A DNA stretch of 64,000 bases from JAEYFP01 sp964566545. GTDB taxonomy: Bacteria > Bacillota > Clostridia > Lachnospirales > Lachnospiraceae. Below the pieces are notes generated by a model. It searched no databases, was not told the DNA's origin, and saw only the letters and a list, made by a program, of their open reading frames with translations. The stretch's first letter is position 1, and every line of letters starts with the position of its first letter. The DNA lies in assembly GCA_964566545.1 (NCBI GenBank), contig CAZMIX010000001.1:62001-126000 (forward strand), in the 5' to 3' direction. Shown in pieces: positions 1 through 8,200 of this stretch. The position numbers and the translations under genes are program-made.

Positions 1-1810
1 AGTCTACCGTAATAGCCGATGAATCCGAAATCCATTCAACACTCGCATTGGCTGGCTCTTTATTGCTAATTTCAATGGGTGCGGTACCTCCCGCATCAAT
101 TTCCAAGCTTGATTTACTTAGTGAAATTTTAGTCTCCGGTACATCGTTGTCTGATACTAAAAGTGCCACAAATGCCGTGATACCATTCAAATCGCCGGTC
201 TTTGTCGCTTCCTTGATGACATTCAGCACTGCGACAAACGTGTTTTCCTTTTCTGTTGCCTTTGCCGTGTTCGTAAGAACGACCTCGGATTCCACGTAGG
301 ACTCCCCGTTTGCGGTCTTTGTGGACTCTACCCATTCCACCGTATCCTTAAGCGCTGTGCCGGTCTCGACATCGGCTGCCTGATTGCCGTTTGCATCCTC
401 GACTGCCGCATTGACTTCTTTCTCTGTCTTAATTTCATCCTTGATATTCTGGATAACTTTATATTCTATCTTTGCTTTTACAGAAACGCTCTGATCCGCA
501 GGCAGCACATAGCCCGCCAGCGCGTCGCTCGGATTGATCTTCACGGAATAATCGCCCGCACCGACCTCCGTCAAATGAATGATGCCGTCCTCGTCATCAT
601 CTTCATTTTCCGATGTCTTTCCGTCTGCATCTGTCACGGTCACGTCCCACGGAAGTCCCTTGACAAGCATATCCTCGTCATCTATGAGCTTTATTTTTAA
701 ATCTTTTTCTACCGAAGTCAGCACAAGCGATAACACCTTGCCCGAAGCTTCTTCCGACTCTGCCGCGGCAACCGGCATCTCTTCCTCAATCATTGTCTTT
801 ATCTCTTCTGTGATCTGCGTTTCTTCCTCAAACTGATTCAGAGAAGCAACCGCAAGCGCTTTATTCTGCTCGCTCTGATAATTCGCATAAACGGCCGTTG
901 TCGTAATGCCTGTGCAAAAAATAACAGCAGCCATAATGAGAGTCGCCCACTGGAGAGGTGTAAAGTTTCCGAAGCCTCCGAAAAAGCCTTTCAACGTCCC
1001 ACCGATACCAAAGCCCTCTCCATCCGACATCAGATTCTTCTGCGTATCGCGCCAATCCGCTGACTGCTCGCGGAATTTACTTTGCTTCTGCACTGTCTGC
1101 TGATACGGTTGTTTTTCTGCCATGCCTCTTTGTACGGCTCTTTGCGGTCTTCCTTGCAGATCCGCCGTTCCCTTCGGAACGCGGCGCCTTACTTTTTTCC
1201 CGCCAACCGCATTTTTTTCGGTTTTTCTTTTATGCTTTAACTCCTCTGACTGAATGATAATTTTCTTGTCCACGGACTCCTTGATTGATCTTTGATCCGC
1301 TCCCTTCAAGGTCGTGCCGACCGCATCAAGCTTACCGGAAATCTCCTTTTCCAATTCCCGATCCTCTTTGGCATATTTGTCATAAATACTTTCCTGACCT
1401 TGCGCCATATAAGGAACCCCCGGTTGTCTTTTGGGCAGCTTGCCCTCACCTAACAGCCCGTTCTTCGCAGCGCTTTGTGCGCGTGCCGTTTCGATAAAGA
1501 GGAATTCGTCTTCCATGATCGTGGAATTGATAATATTCTGCTCAAACTCCTGTGCGGCCTGCTTTGCGTCAGACCGCTGCACATTTTTATTCTGAGCGGG
1601 CATCGCGTCCTCGTCAATTTCCCAAGACTCCTCTACAAGCGGTCTATCCCACTCATATTTATTTTTTTCTTTTCTGACCTGCTCGCTTTCTTTTCTCTGC
1701 TGGAACTCCTCCCATGCGACAGGCTGGCATTGAATTGCTTCTTTCCCGTTAAATTTTTTCTTTTTTTCCTTCAAGGTTTTTTCAGATTTTCCCTTATTAA
1801 ATCCGTTCAT
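1..1810 (-). CDS. Membrane-anchored surface protein with BIG2 domain (partial, C-terminus beyond window)
   Basis: The frame runs off the left edge, so only the first 603 residues are present. The start at 1810 is preceded by AAAGGGAGG five bases upstream. Residues 1-283 are a charged Lys/Glu/Gln-rich region that I do not recognise. Residues 288-308 form one transmembrane helix (WATLIMAAVIFC). About 310-560 is an acidic region expected to be outside the cell. A group 2 bacterial Ig-like repeat starts near residue 564 (LSKSSLEIDAGG, then VEWISDSSAITVD). The order of parts suggests a type II membrane protein that displays Ig-like domains at the surface. It follows rfbA by 60 bp on the same strand with no terminator between, so co-transcription is possible. 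The long cytoplasmic part is unusual for a simple adhesin. Confidence 0.8.
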   Translation of the reverse strand, partial: MNGFNKGKSEKTLKEKKKKFNGKEAIQCQPVAWEEFQQRKESEQVRKEKNKYEWDRPLVEESWEIDEDAMPAQNKNVQRSDAKQAAQEFEQNIINSTIMEDEFLFIETARAQSAAKNGLLGEGKLPKRQPGVPYMAQGQESIYDKYAKEDRELEKEISGKLDAVGTTLKGADQRSIKESVDKKIIIQSEELKHKRKTEKNAVGGKKVRRRVPKGTADLQGRPQRAVQRGMAEKQPYQQTVQKQSKFREQSADWRDTQKNLMSDGEGFGIGGTLKGFFGGFGNFTPLQWATLIMAAVIFCTGITTTAVYANYQSEQNKALAVASLNQFEEETQITEEIKTMIEEEMPVAAAESEEASGKVLSLVLTSVEKDLKIKLIDDEDMLVKGLPWDVTVTDADGKTSENEDDDEDGIIHLTEVGAGDYSVKINPSDALAGYVLPADQSVSVKAKIEYKVIQNIKDEIKTEKEVNAAVEDANGNQAADVETGTALKDTVEWVESTKTANGESYVESEVVLTNTAKATEKENTFVAVLNVIKEATKTGDLNGITAFVALLVSDNDVPETKISLSKSSLEIDAGGTAPIEISNKEPANASVEWISDSSAITVD

Positions 1811-1870
1811 ACTGTCCTCCCTTTCGCAAACTCTCAAGCTTGACCATAAAAACTCGGCCAATTCCCCTGC

Positions 1871-2740
1871 TTATAAACCATTTGCAACATCAATCAGATA
1901 CTTCCCGTATTCTGTTTTCATAAGCGACTCCGCCAGCTTTAAAAGCTGTTCTTTGCTGATAAAGCCTCTCCGATAAGCGATCTCCTCAATACAGGAAATG
2001 TACATCCCCTGACGGTTCTGAAACGCGCTCACAAAATTTGCGGCATCCAGAAGCATATCGTGATTTCCCGTATCCAACCATGCAAACCCTCTTCCAAGCG
2101 TCTCCACATGCAGTTCTCCCCTCATGAGATATGCATTATTTACACTCGTGATCTCAATTTCTCCTCTGGCCGAAGGCTTTACGTTTTTCGCTATTTCTAT
2201 AACACTGTTATCATAAAAATACAGACCGGGCACAGCATAATTCGATTTTGGGTGTTCCGGCTTTTCCTCAATGGAAACGGCCATTCCGTTTTCATCAAAC
2301 TCGACGACGCCGTATTCCCGCGGATCCCTGACGTAATAACCAAAGATCGTCGCACCCTTCTCTCTCGTAGACACGACTCGCAGAAGCTTCGAAAAGCTTT
2401 GACCGTAGAATATATTGTCACCGAGGATCAGCGCAACGCTGTCCGTCCCAATAAATTCCTCCCCTACGAGAAATGCATCCGCAAGCCCTCTGGGTGTTTC
2501 CTGCACCGCATAGGACATCTGAAGTCCAAGCTGCTCTCCGCTTCCGAACAGTTCTTGAAACATCAGCAGATCGCGGGGGGTGGATATAATTAAAATTTCC
2601 TGAATACCTGCAAGCATCAGAATCGACAGCGGGTAATAAATCATCGGCTTGTCATAAACCGGCATCATCTGCTTAGAAATCGCTTTCGTCAACGGATAAA
2701 GCCTTGTACCTGCGCCGCCTGCTAAAATGATTCCCTTCAT
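1871..2740 (-). CDS. rfbA: Glucose-1-phosphate thymidylyltransferase
   Basis: Makes dTDP-glucose from glucose 1-phosphate and dTTP, the first step to dTDP-6-deoxyhexoses, in the cytoplasm. The 289-residue length is that of the RmlA/RffH family. The N-terminal nucleotide-binding signature is intact (GGAGTRLYPLT at 8-18, PVYDKPM at 27-33), and LILGDNIFYG and VSIEEKPEHPKSNYAVPG are the expected sugar-binding segments. Its ATG overlaps the TGA of rfbB by four bases (ATGA), so the two are translationally coupled. No rfbC or rfbD for rhamnose is found in the window. The likely consumer of the product is therefore FdtA/FdtB in the polysaccharide region, or genes outside the window. Confidence 0.96.
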   Translation of the reverse strand: MKGIILAGGAGTRLYPLTKAISKQMMPVYDKPMIYYPLSILMLAGIQEILIISTPRDLLMFQELFGSGEQLGLQMSYAVQETPRGLADAFLVGEEFIGTDSVALILGDNIFYGQSFSKLLRVVSTREKGATIFGYYVRDPREYGVVEFDENGMAVSIEEKPEHPKSNYAVPGLYFYDNSVIEIAKNVKPSARGEIEITSVNNAYLMRGELHVETLGRGFAWLDTGNHDMLLDAANFVSAFQNRQGMYISCIEEIAYRRGFISKEQLLKLAESLMKTEYGKYLIDVANGL

Positions 2741-3810
2741 TGATACATCTCCTTATAATAATTCTGGTAATCGCCGCTTGTTACGTGTTTCATCCAGTTT
2801 TCATTTTCCAAGTACCATTTGACCGTCAGCTTAATGCCCTCTGCGAACATCGTCTCCGGCTCCCAGCCGATTTCGGATTTGATTTTGTCCGGCGCTATGG
2901 CATACCTTCTGTCGTGTCCCTTTCGATCCTCCACATAAGTGATCAGATCCTTTGTTGCATGCTGCTTTCTCGGATCGGAATCCGCAAGCAGCTCTCGCAC
3001 GGTATCTATAATAATATTGATGATTTCAATGTTCTGTTTTTCGTTGTGACCGCCAACGTTATACTTCTCGCCGATCACTCCCTTTTCCGTCACCATATCG
3101 ATGGCTTTCGCATGATCCATGACATAAAGCCAGTCGCGGACATTCTTTCCGTCTCCGTAAACCGGAAGCGGTTTCCCCTGCAGCGTGTTGTTGATTATAA
3201 GCGGAATTAGCTTTTCCGGAAACTGATACGATCCATAATTGTTACTGCAATTTGTGATATTGGCCGGAAAATGATAAGTATCAATATATGATTTTACGAT
3301 CATATCCGAAGATGCCTTGCTCGCGGAATACGGGCTATGCGGATCATAGGGTGTTGTCTCGTAAAAATAGGTACCCTCCTCCTCAAGCGAGCCGTATACC
3401 TCATCCGTGGATACATGCAGAAATTTTTTATCGGCCTTGAAACCATCCGCCGTTTCCCACGCCTGCTTTGCGCAATTAAGCATGACGAGCGTACCCAGCA
3501 CATTCGTCTGCATGAACACCTCCGGGTTGCGAATGCTTCTGTCAACATGGCTCTCCGCCGCAAAATGGATAACCCGATCAATCTCATTTTCTGCAAAAAT
3601 AGCAGCAATCGCTACTTTGTCACAGATATCGGCTTTGATAAACGTATAGTTATCTCTGCTCTCCACATCCTTTAAATTTTCCGGATTGCCCGCATAGGTG
3701 AGCGCATCTACATTGATAACCCTAATAGTGTCCCCATATTTCCCAAATATATAGTGTATATAGTTAGATCCAATAAAGCCGGCCCCGCCGGTTACAAGAT
3801 AAGTTCTCAT
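2737..3810 (-). CDS. rfbB: dTDP-glucose 4,6-dehydratase
   Basis: Converts dTDP-glucose to dTDP-4-keto-6-deoxyglucose. It is an extended short-chain dehydrogenase with an N-terminal NAD site (TGGAGFIGSNY), the catalytic STDEVYG segment and YSASKASSD containing the YxxxK pair. The start is placed at 3810 because GGAGGGCAGCT lies directly before that ATG; an upstream in-frame start at 3831 has no such site. This gives 357 residues, normal for RmlB. It is the first gene of a short unit with rfbA, behind a sigma-A-like promoter at 3843-3871. Its product is the substrate of FdtA-type 3,4-ketoisomerases, and an fdtA homologue is at 26778-27203. Confidence 0.96.
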   Translation of the reverse strand: MRTYLVTGGAGFIGSNYIHYIFGKYGDTIRVINVDALTYAGNPENLKDVESRDNYTFIKADICDKVAIAAIFAENEIDRVIHFAAESHVDRSIRNPEVFMQTNVLGTLVMLNCAKQAWETADGFKADKKFLHVSTDEVYGSLEEEGTYFYETTPYDPHSPYSASKASSDMIVKSYIDTYHFPANITNCSNNYGSYQFPEKLIPLIINNTLQGKPLPVYGDGKNVRDWLYVMDHAKAIDMVTEKGVIGEKYNVGGHNEKQNIEIINIIIDTVRELLADSDPRKQHATKDLITYVEDRKGHDRRYAIAPDKIKSEIGWEPETMFAEGIKLTVKWYLENENWMKHVTSGDYQNYYKEMYQ

Positions 3811-3842
3811 AGCTGCCCTCCATTGTCGCATAATCTCGTAGT

Positions 3843-3871
3843 ATTATAACATTAATAAAGCAAAAACACAA
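3843..3871 (-). promoter_or_regulatory. Predicted sigma-A promoter of rfbB-rfbA
   Basis: On the minus strand TTGTGT (3866-3871) is followed after 17 bases by a perfect TATAAT (3843-3848), 33 bases before the rfbB start. It lies just downstream of the terminator of the ABC operon, so rfbBA has its own transcription unit. Confidence 0.7.
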
Positions 3872-3906
3872 CCTGCAAACGAGCAAAACGGGGCACGGTA
3901 AACCGC

Positions 3907-3943
3907 AAAAACAGGATATCCGCACTTTCACGGATACCCTGTT
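3907..3943 (-). terminator. Rho-independent terminator of the ABC exporter operon
   Basis: A 13-bp stem with one mismatch (arms 3910-3922 and 3931-3943) closes an 8-base loop. On the minus strand it is followed by a run of T. It sits 14 bp after the stop codon of the permease gene. Confidence 0.85.
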
Positions 3944-3956
3944 AATAAATTATATA

Positions 3957-6080
3957 TTATTTTTTACGTCTTCCAAGCCAAATCACAAGTCCGCTTACAA
4001 GTACAATAACAGGAATCAGGAACATGACAGTCGCACTGCCAATAATAAATACGCTTCTTGGTACGGTTAAGTTCGCTGCCGTATAATCCTTGACCGGAAT
4101 TGAGACACTCGTTTCCTGATCCGACATCTGACCGATCATATTTGTAATCATTTCGAAGTTGGCTCCCGAAACGGTGGCATTCGCATCGTCAGAAATAAAG
4201 TTTTCCGAAGTCAGCCATAAGAATTTCATATCTTCCCCGCCAAACGCCTGCGTTACATAGACACCAAGGGCAAACGGCCCGCTCGCATCTCCGTCCTCCT
4301 TCTCCCATGTCTGCATGTTCTTCACATTTGTCTTCGCGTAAGCTTTATCTGAAGTGACAAGGATCTGTTTTACCTCCGGTCCTTCTTCATTCTCCGCCCC
4401 ATTCTCGTCCATAGCGATGCCCTGCGCATATGGCATAAATACGAAGCGCTTATCGCTCACAAGCGAGGATGTGACGGCGCTTCCGTTTACATCAGGAAGC
4501 AGATAGTAAGGATTCTGGTAATAATAATTAGAATCGGGATCCGCAACAATGCCATCGACTAGTGTCAATCCATATTTCTCAAATATCTTTGTAAAAATCG
4601 GCGTGCCCTCCTGCGTCCATGAAGTGATGAAAATCGCCTTGCCGCCTTTATCCAGATAATCGCTTATTTTTTGCGCATCCTCCTGCGTATAATCCGCTGT
4701 GGGCGCCAGCACAAAGATTCCCGCCGCATCCTCCGGAATTGCATCATAATTCAGCAGATTAATCGATTCCATATCGACGTTTTCCTTTTGGATACTCGCT
4801 AAAATACCGCCAGACAGCGTGAGTTCGCCATGTCCTGTGATTTCATAGAGCTTTGGCATCTCCTCACTCGTCACGTAGGCGATCGCGCTTGTCAACTGAC
4901 CCTCGCCGTCATAACCCGTTACCGTTTGTGCATAAGTCGTATAATCGATATCACTTTCATATAGATCGCTGTAGCTGACGACCTTATAACGCTTCTGGCT
5001 TTCAATGATCAGGCTGTTGGACTCCAAAGAGGCTTCCGTATAGCTGCCCGCAAATTCAGGATACAGGGACGGATCCTTGTATGTAACTATAATATGCCCG
5101 GAACCGGCCTCATATTTTGCAAGCGTTTTTTCAATGATCGTATCTTGACTGCTCTCATTTGCAAGAACATAAATCATAACATCTTCATCCAAATTCCCCA
5201 ACATTTCTTCGGTCTGCTCCGAAATCTGGTACAGCTTTTCATTTGTCACATCAAACTGCTTCATCGAATCCGGCAGGAGACTCACGCCGTAATTGATGAG
5301 TATAGACGCGGCGATGACAACAACGAGCAGTCCCGTGCTGAACGCACCCCTGCGTATCCGCTTTGTCGCGACGCTCCAGCACTTTTTCCGAATAACCTGA
5401 GTTGTAAAAAACAAAAATACAGCAATCAGCGTCAGGAAATAAAGAAAGCTCGGAATATCAAACACACCGTCAAAAAACGTAGATAAGCGGGAATTAAAGC
5501 TATAAACACCAAGAATTTTTGTCACAATATTTTCTCCGGTAAACAGCAGTCCCGAAATACCTTCCATCATATAACCGAGAAACAAAAGCAAAAATGTAAG
5601 TACTGCAGCCACGATCTGGTTTTCCGCCAGGGAAGAGGCAAATTGTCCGATCGCAATGCAGGCCGCGCCAAAGACAAAAAATCCAAGGATCGACACATAA
5701 GTATCGGCATAAGGAACTTCACCCATCAGTCCCAATGCCAGGGGATAAATGCCCATAATCAAAACCGGGAATAGAAAAGTGGTCACCAGCGACAGGTATT
5801 TTCCTAAAATAATCTGATACGCAGGCACCGGAGCCGTATACAAAAGCTGATCCGTATTCTGCCTTTTATCCTCTGCCATGATACGCATCGTTAGTACCGG
5901 CACGACAACCAGCAGCACGAACAAAATAGAAGAAAGCGCATACGCAAAATAGGGGTATCCCTGTCCGAGATTATATGCCGAAAAATAAAGTCCCCCAAAA
6001 AACAGGATGACCGCCATGAACACCCAGCCAATCATAGAATGAAAGATGGATTTTAATTCTCTTTTATAAACCGCTATCAT
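3957..6080 (-). CDS. Gldg-family ABC-2 permease fused to an auxiliary extracellular domain
   Basis: Membrane subunit of an ABC exporter. Residues 1-235 are an ABC-2 type permease with about six helices (opening with MIAVYKRELKSIFHSMIGW), as in GldF. After one further helix near 245-265 comes a roughly 400-residue Gldg-like soluble domain (ITGHGELTLSGGILASIQKE, GIFVLAPTADYT, KAIFITSW), and a last helix at about 680-702 followed by WLGRRKK. In Bacteroidetes GldF and GldG are separate; here they are one chain of 707 residues, a layout common in Clostridia. The start overlaps the stop of the ATPase gene by four bases and has GGAGGTGGAGG in front. The substrate cannot be told from sequence. Confidence 0.85.
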   Translation of the reverse strand: MIAVYKRELKSIFHSMIGWVFMAVILFFGGLYFSAYNLGQGYPYFAYALSSILFVLLVVVPVLTMRIMAEDKRQNTDQLLYTAPVPAYQIILGKYLSLVTTFLFPVLIMGIYPLALGLMGEVPYADTYVSILGFFVFGAACIAIGQFASSLAENQIVAAVLTFLLLFLGYMMEGISGLLFTGENIVTKILGVYSFNSRLSTFFDGVFDIPSFLYFLTLIAVFLFFTTQVIRKKCWSVATKRIRRGAFSTGLLVVVIAASILINYGVSLLPDSMKQFDVTNEKLYQISEQTEEMLGNLDEDVMIYVLANESSQDTIIEKTLAKYEAGSGHIIVTYKDPSLYPEFAGSYTEASLESNSLIIESQKRYKVVSYSDLYESDIDYTTYAQTVTGYDGEGQLTSAIAYVTSEEMPKLYEITGHGELTLSGGILASIQKENVDMESINLLNYDAIPEDAAGIFVLAPTADYTQEDAQKISDYLDKGGKAIFITSWTQEGTPIFTKIFEKYGLTLVDGIVADPDSNYYYQNPYYLLPDVNGSAVTSSLVSDKRFVFMPYAQGIAMDENGAENEEGPEVKQILVTSDKAYAKTNVKNMQTWEKEDGDASGPFALGVYVTQAFGGEDMKFLWLTSENFISDDANATVSGANFEMITNMIGQMSDQETSVSIPVKDYTAANLTVPRSVFIIGSATVMFLIPVIVLVSGLVIWLGRRKK

Positions 6081-7024
6081 GACGCCTCCACCTCCTCTTT
6101 TGAAGTCAGCTCCATAAACACATCCTCAAGGCTCGCTTTCAGAATTCCCATTTCAATAATCGGCATCCGTTTTTGAGCCATCAAATAAAACAGCTTTTCC
6201 CTGATATCAACATCTGCTTCGGTTTCGATTTCCATGCGGCTTCTCTTTTGCGCTTCCTCTTCGATTTTGTATGATTCTATTTCCGAAAGTTCTTTTAGTG
6301 CACTTTCGACCTCTTCCTTCGGTGCACTGACAGTCACATGCAGCGTCCGTTTGCCTTCCATCAGCCGGCTTAGGTTTTCCGGCGTATCCTTTGCCACAAG
6401 CTTTCCGCGTGACAAGATCATAATCTCATCACAAACAGTGCTGACTTCCGATAAAATGTGAGAGCTTAAGATAATGGTGTGCTCTTTTCCAAGCTCCTTG
6501 ATTAAATCGCGGATCTCAATGATCTGCTTCGGGTCTAATCCAACCGTAGGCTCATCGAGTATAATAATTTCCGGTGAACCAAGCAGCGCCTGCGCAAGAC
6601 CGACACGCTGCTTATAGCCCTTTGAAAGATTCCTGATCAGCCTTCCTTTCACATCAAGGATATCGGTCTGGCGCACAACCCGTTCCGACTCCTCCTCTCG
6701 TTCAGCCTTCGGAATTTTCTTAAGTTCCGCAGCAAACAACAAATATTCCTCTACCGTCATATCCAAATAGAGCGGCAGAAGCTCCGGCAGATAGCCAATC
6801 TGGCTCTTCGCTTTTTCAGGCTCCTTGAATATATCATGTCCGTTAATTTCGACCGTACCTTCATTTGCACATAAGTATCCTGTCAGAATGTTCATCGTCG
6901 TGGATTTGCCCGCTCCGTTCGGTCCCAAAAAGCCATAAATCTGTCCGGTCTCCACCTGAAAGCTTAAATGGTCAACCGCAACATGACTGCCGTACCGTTT
7001 GACAAGCCCCGTTACCTTTATCAT
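6077..7024 (-). CDS. ABC transporter ATP-binding protein (GldA/CcmA type)
   Basis: Energises the permease encoded directly downstream. The Walker A motif is GPNGAGKS (34-41), the signature is the variant LSKGYKQRVGLAQA, Walker B is IIILDEPTVGLDP and the switch histidine is in ILSSHILSEV. About 90 residues follow the nucleotide-binding domain and form the C-terminal domain usual for ABC-2 exporter ATPases. A good ribosome binding site (AAGGGAGG) precedes the ATG at 7024. It is the first gene of a two-gene operon that ends at the terminator at 3907-3943. Confidence 0.9.
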   Translation of the reverse strand: MIKVTGLVKRYGSHVAVDHLSFQVETGQIYGFLGPNGAGKSTTMNILTGYLCANEGTVEINGHDIFKEPEKAKSQIGYLPELLPLYLDMTVEEYLLFAAELKKIPKAEREEESERVVRQTDILDVKGRLIRNLSKGYKQRVGLAQALLGSPEIIILDEPTVGLDPKQIIEIRDLIKELGKEHTIILSSHILSEVSTVCDEIMILSRGKLVAKDTPENLSRLMEGKRTLHVTVSAPKEEVESALKELSEIESYKIEEEAQKRSRMEIETEADVDIREKLFYLMAQKRMPIIEMGILKASLEDVFMELTSKEEVEAS

Positions 7025-7179
7025 ATAGCCTATCCTCCCTTAGTTTCATATTTTCTTATTATGAATAATAAATGTGTTAATAGTTTCAAAAAAATGTGAA
7101 TTTTTTGTGTCTTATACATGCATATTTTGTACGCGTCTAACAATTATTTGTTGTTTTTCATTATTATCCTGTGGGCGTA

Positions 7180-7209
7180 TTGACTTTATTCCTATATTCA
7201 GTTTACTAT
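7180..7209 (+). promoter_or_regulatory. Predicted sigma-A promoter of the zinc-ribbon gene
   Basis: TTGACT (7180-7185) and TACTAT (7204-7209) are separated by 18 bases, about 70 bp before the start at 7277. The rest of the 252-bp intergenic space between the divergent genes is AT-rich and shows no other clear element. Confidence 0.5.
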
Positions 7210-7276
7210 TTCCATAATGGTGCCAGATGAAAAGGAAATAGGCAAACTAAAGCAGGTTATAAGGAGCGGCAAAATT

Positions 7277-7549
7277 ATGATGTACTTACATTTTTGTAAG
7301 AATTGCCGGCAAATTTTTATTTTAAGCGGCCATCAGCAGGAATGCATTAAATGCGGCAGCAGACTCACGGAGCTGAAGCTTCTTTATCATATCTATGTTG
7401 ATTACTCACCTGAGCAGCGCCAACATCTGCTTTCCTTATTAGAAAATCCTGAGGAACTGGCACAGCAAAGAAAAAAATATCGTTTTTCCAAGCAAACGAA
7501 GCGTTATCGGCAATGGGCGATAAAAAAAGAAGACACCCTCCCACTTTGA
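7277..7549 (+). CDS. Small zinc-ribbon protein of unknown function
   Basis: I do not recognise a named family. Two CxxC pairs (CKNC near residue 8 and CIKC near 27) form a plausible zinc ribbon. They are followed by a Leu-rich segment and a very basic tail (QQRKKYRFSKQTKRYRQW). The start at 7277 is chosen because AAGGAG lies 10 bases upstream; the frame is open from 7217, but that ATG has no ribosome binding site. It is one of only two plus-strand genes and converges on the spo0A-like gene. The basic, Cys-containing make-up would fit a nucleic-acid-binding accessory protein, but that is a guess. Confidence 0.65.
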   Translation: MMYLHFCKNCRQIFILSGHQQECIKCGSRLTELKLLYHIYVDYSPEQRQHLLSLLENPEELAQQRKKYRFSKQTKRYRQWAIKKEDTLPL

Positions 7550-7597
7550 AAGAGTCCTCCTTTTTATTCTTTTATTATTTGTGTTTGATTGTGGATA

Positions 7598-7975
7598 TCA
7601 GCCCACCAGCGTGTTATATTTTCTGTCCAGGCGTATCTTATCCGCAATCTGCACCATATATTCAGAATTGCATGGCTTTCTTTGACTGGATAAAATCGAA
7701 TAGCCGAATATCCTCTCAAAAGCCTCCGGATTGCCTCTTTCCCATGATACACCAACTGCTGTACGGATTGCACGCTCCACACGATTCATCGTCGAATTGT
7801 GGGCTTTTGCAATATCGTAATACAAAATCTTCGTGATTGAGTGCGCGATATCCATATCGTTAATCAACATGATGACCGCTTCGCGTAAAAAATGGTAGCC
7901 GTTTAACCTTGCTGGTATGCCGAGATCATGTAATACCCCAGTAACATACAGCTCTAGTTCCGCGTCTTCCTTCAT
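7598..7975 (-). CDS. Stand-alone Spo0A C-terminal DNA-binding domain protein
   Basis: Nearly the whole 125-residue protein corresponds to the effector domain of the sporulation master regulator Spo0A: GVLHDLGIPARLNGYHFLR, then ITKILYYDIAKAHNST, the recognition-helix region VERAIRTAVGVSWERGN, and NSEYMVQIADKIRLD. There is no receiver domain and no room for one. Upstream is the 8201 histidine kinase stop followed by about 225 bp of intergenic DNA. The start at 7975 is supported by GGAGGGG seven bases upstream; an in-frame start at 8026 has none. Without a receiver it cannot be controlled by phosphorelay, so it may bind 0A boxes constitutively, compete with Spo0A or act at a private site. It lies directly downstream of a quorum-sensing-type kinase/regulator pair. 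Confidence 0.88.
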   Translation of the reverse strand: MKEDAELELYVTGVLHDLGIPARLNGYHFLREAVIMLINDMDIAHSITKILYYDIAKAHNSTMNRVERAIRTAVGVSWERGNPEAFERIFGYSILSSQRKPCNSEYMVQIADKIRLDRKYNTLVG

Positions 7976-8033
7976 GTAGTGCCCCTCCGTTTTCTTTCTC
8001 TCGGAGTCACAATGTAACATTTCCACATAACAT

Positions 8034-8062
8034 ACTCTATCATTTTCAATTGATTTTGTAAA
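8034..8062 (-). promoter_or_regulatory. Possible promoter of the Spo0A_C gene
   Basis: TTTACA (8057-8062), 17 bases, then TAGAGT (8034-8039) on the minus strand; five and four matches to consensus. The start codon is about 60 bases downstream. A TGTAACA heptamer, also present twice upstream of the response regulator, lies at 8013-8019. Confidence 0.4.
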
Positions 8063-8146
8063 GTAATTTTAGTTATTTCTTTCCATCTTCCATATATCTT
8101 TGCAGATTATAAGCTTAATCACGCAAAATTGATTGTTTTCCGGCTA

Positions 8147-8167
8147 AATTGTCGCACAATTGGCGAA
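8147..8167. promoter_or_regulatory. Palindrome with two 0A-box-like sequences
   Basis: On the plus strand TTGTCGCA (8149-8156) and TTGGCGAA (8160-8167) lie 11 bp apart, one helical turn. The second contains a perfect TGNCGAA core, the consensus of Spo0A binding sites. The first overlaps an inverted repeat AATTGT-CGC-ACAATT (8147-8161). The site is in the intergenic region upstream of the Spo0A_C gene. The short consensus makes chance matches possible. Confidence 0.4.
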
Positions 8168-8173
8168 AGGGAT

Positions 8174-8196
8174 ACACCCTTCACTTTTAAGGGTGT
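8174..8196 (-). terminator. Hairpin after the histidine kinase gene
   Basis: Perfect 8-bp stem ACACCCTT/AAGGGTGT with a 7-base loop, starting five bases after the kinase stop codon. On the minus strand it is followed by ATCCCTTTCG rather than a clean T run, so termination may be partial or the hairpin may act as an mRNA end stabiliser. Confidence 0.5.
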
Positions 8197-8200
8197 GATT

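Noticed and set aside
1871..3810. dTDP-rhamnose operon
   Set aside because: Only rfbA and rfbB are present; neither a 3,5-epimerase (rfbC) nor a reductase (rfbD) was found, so rhamnose synthesis cannot be claimed from this window.
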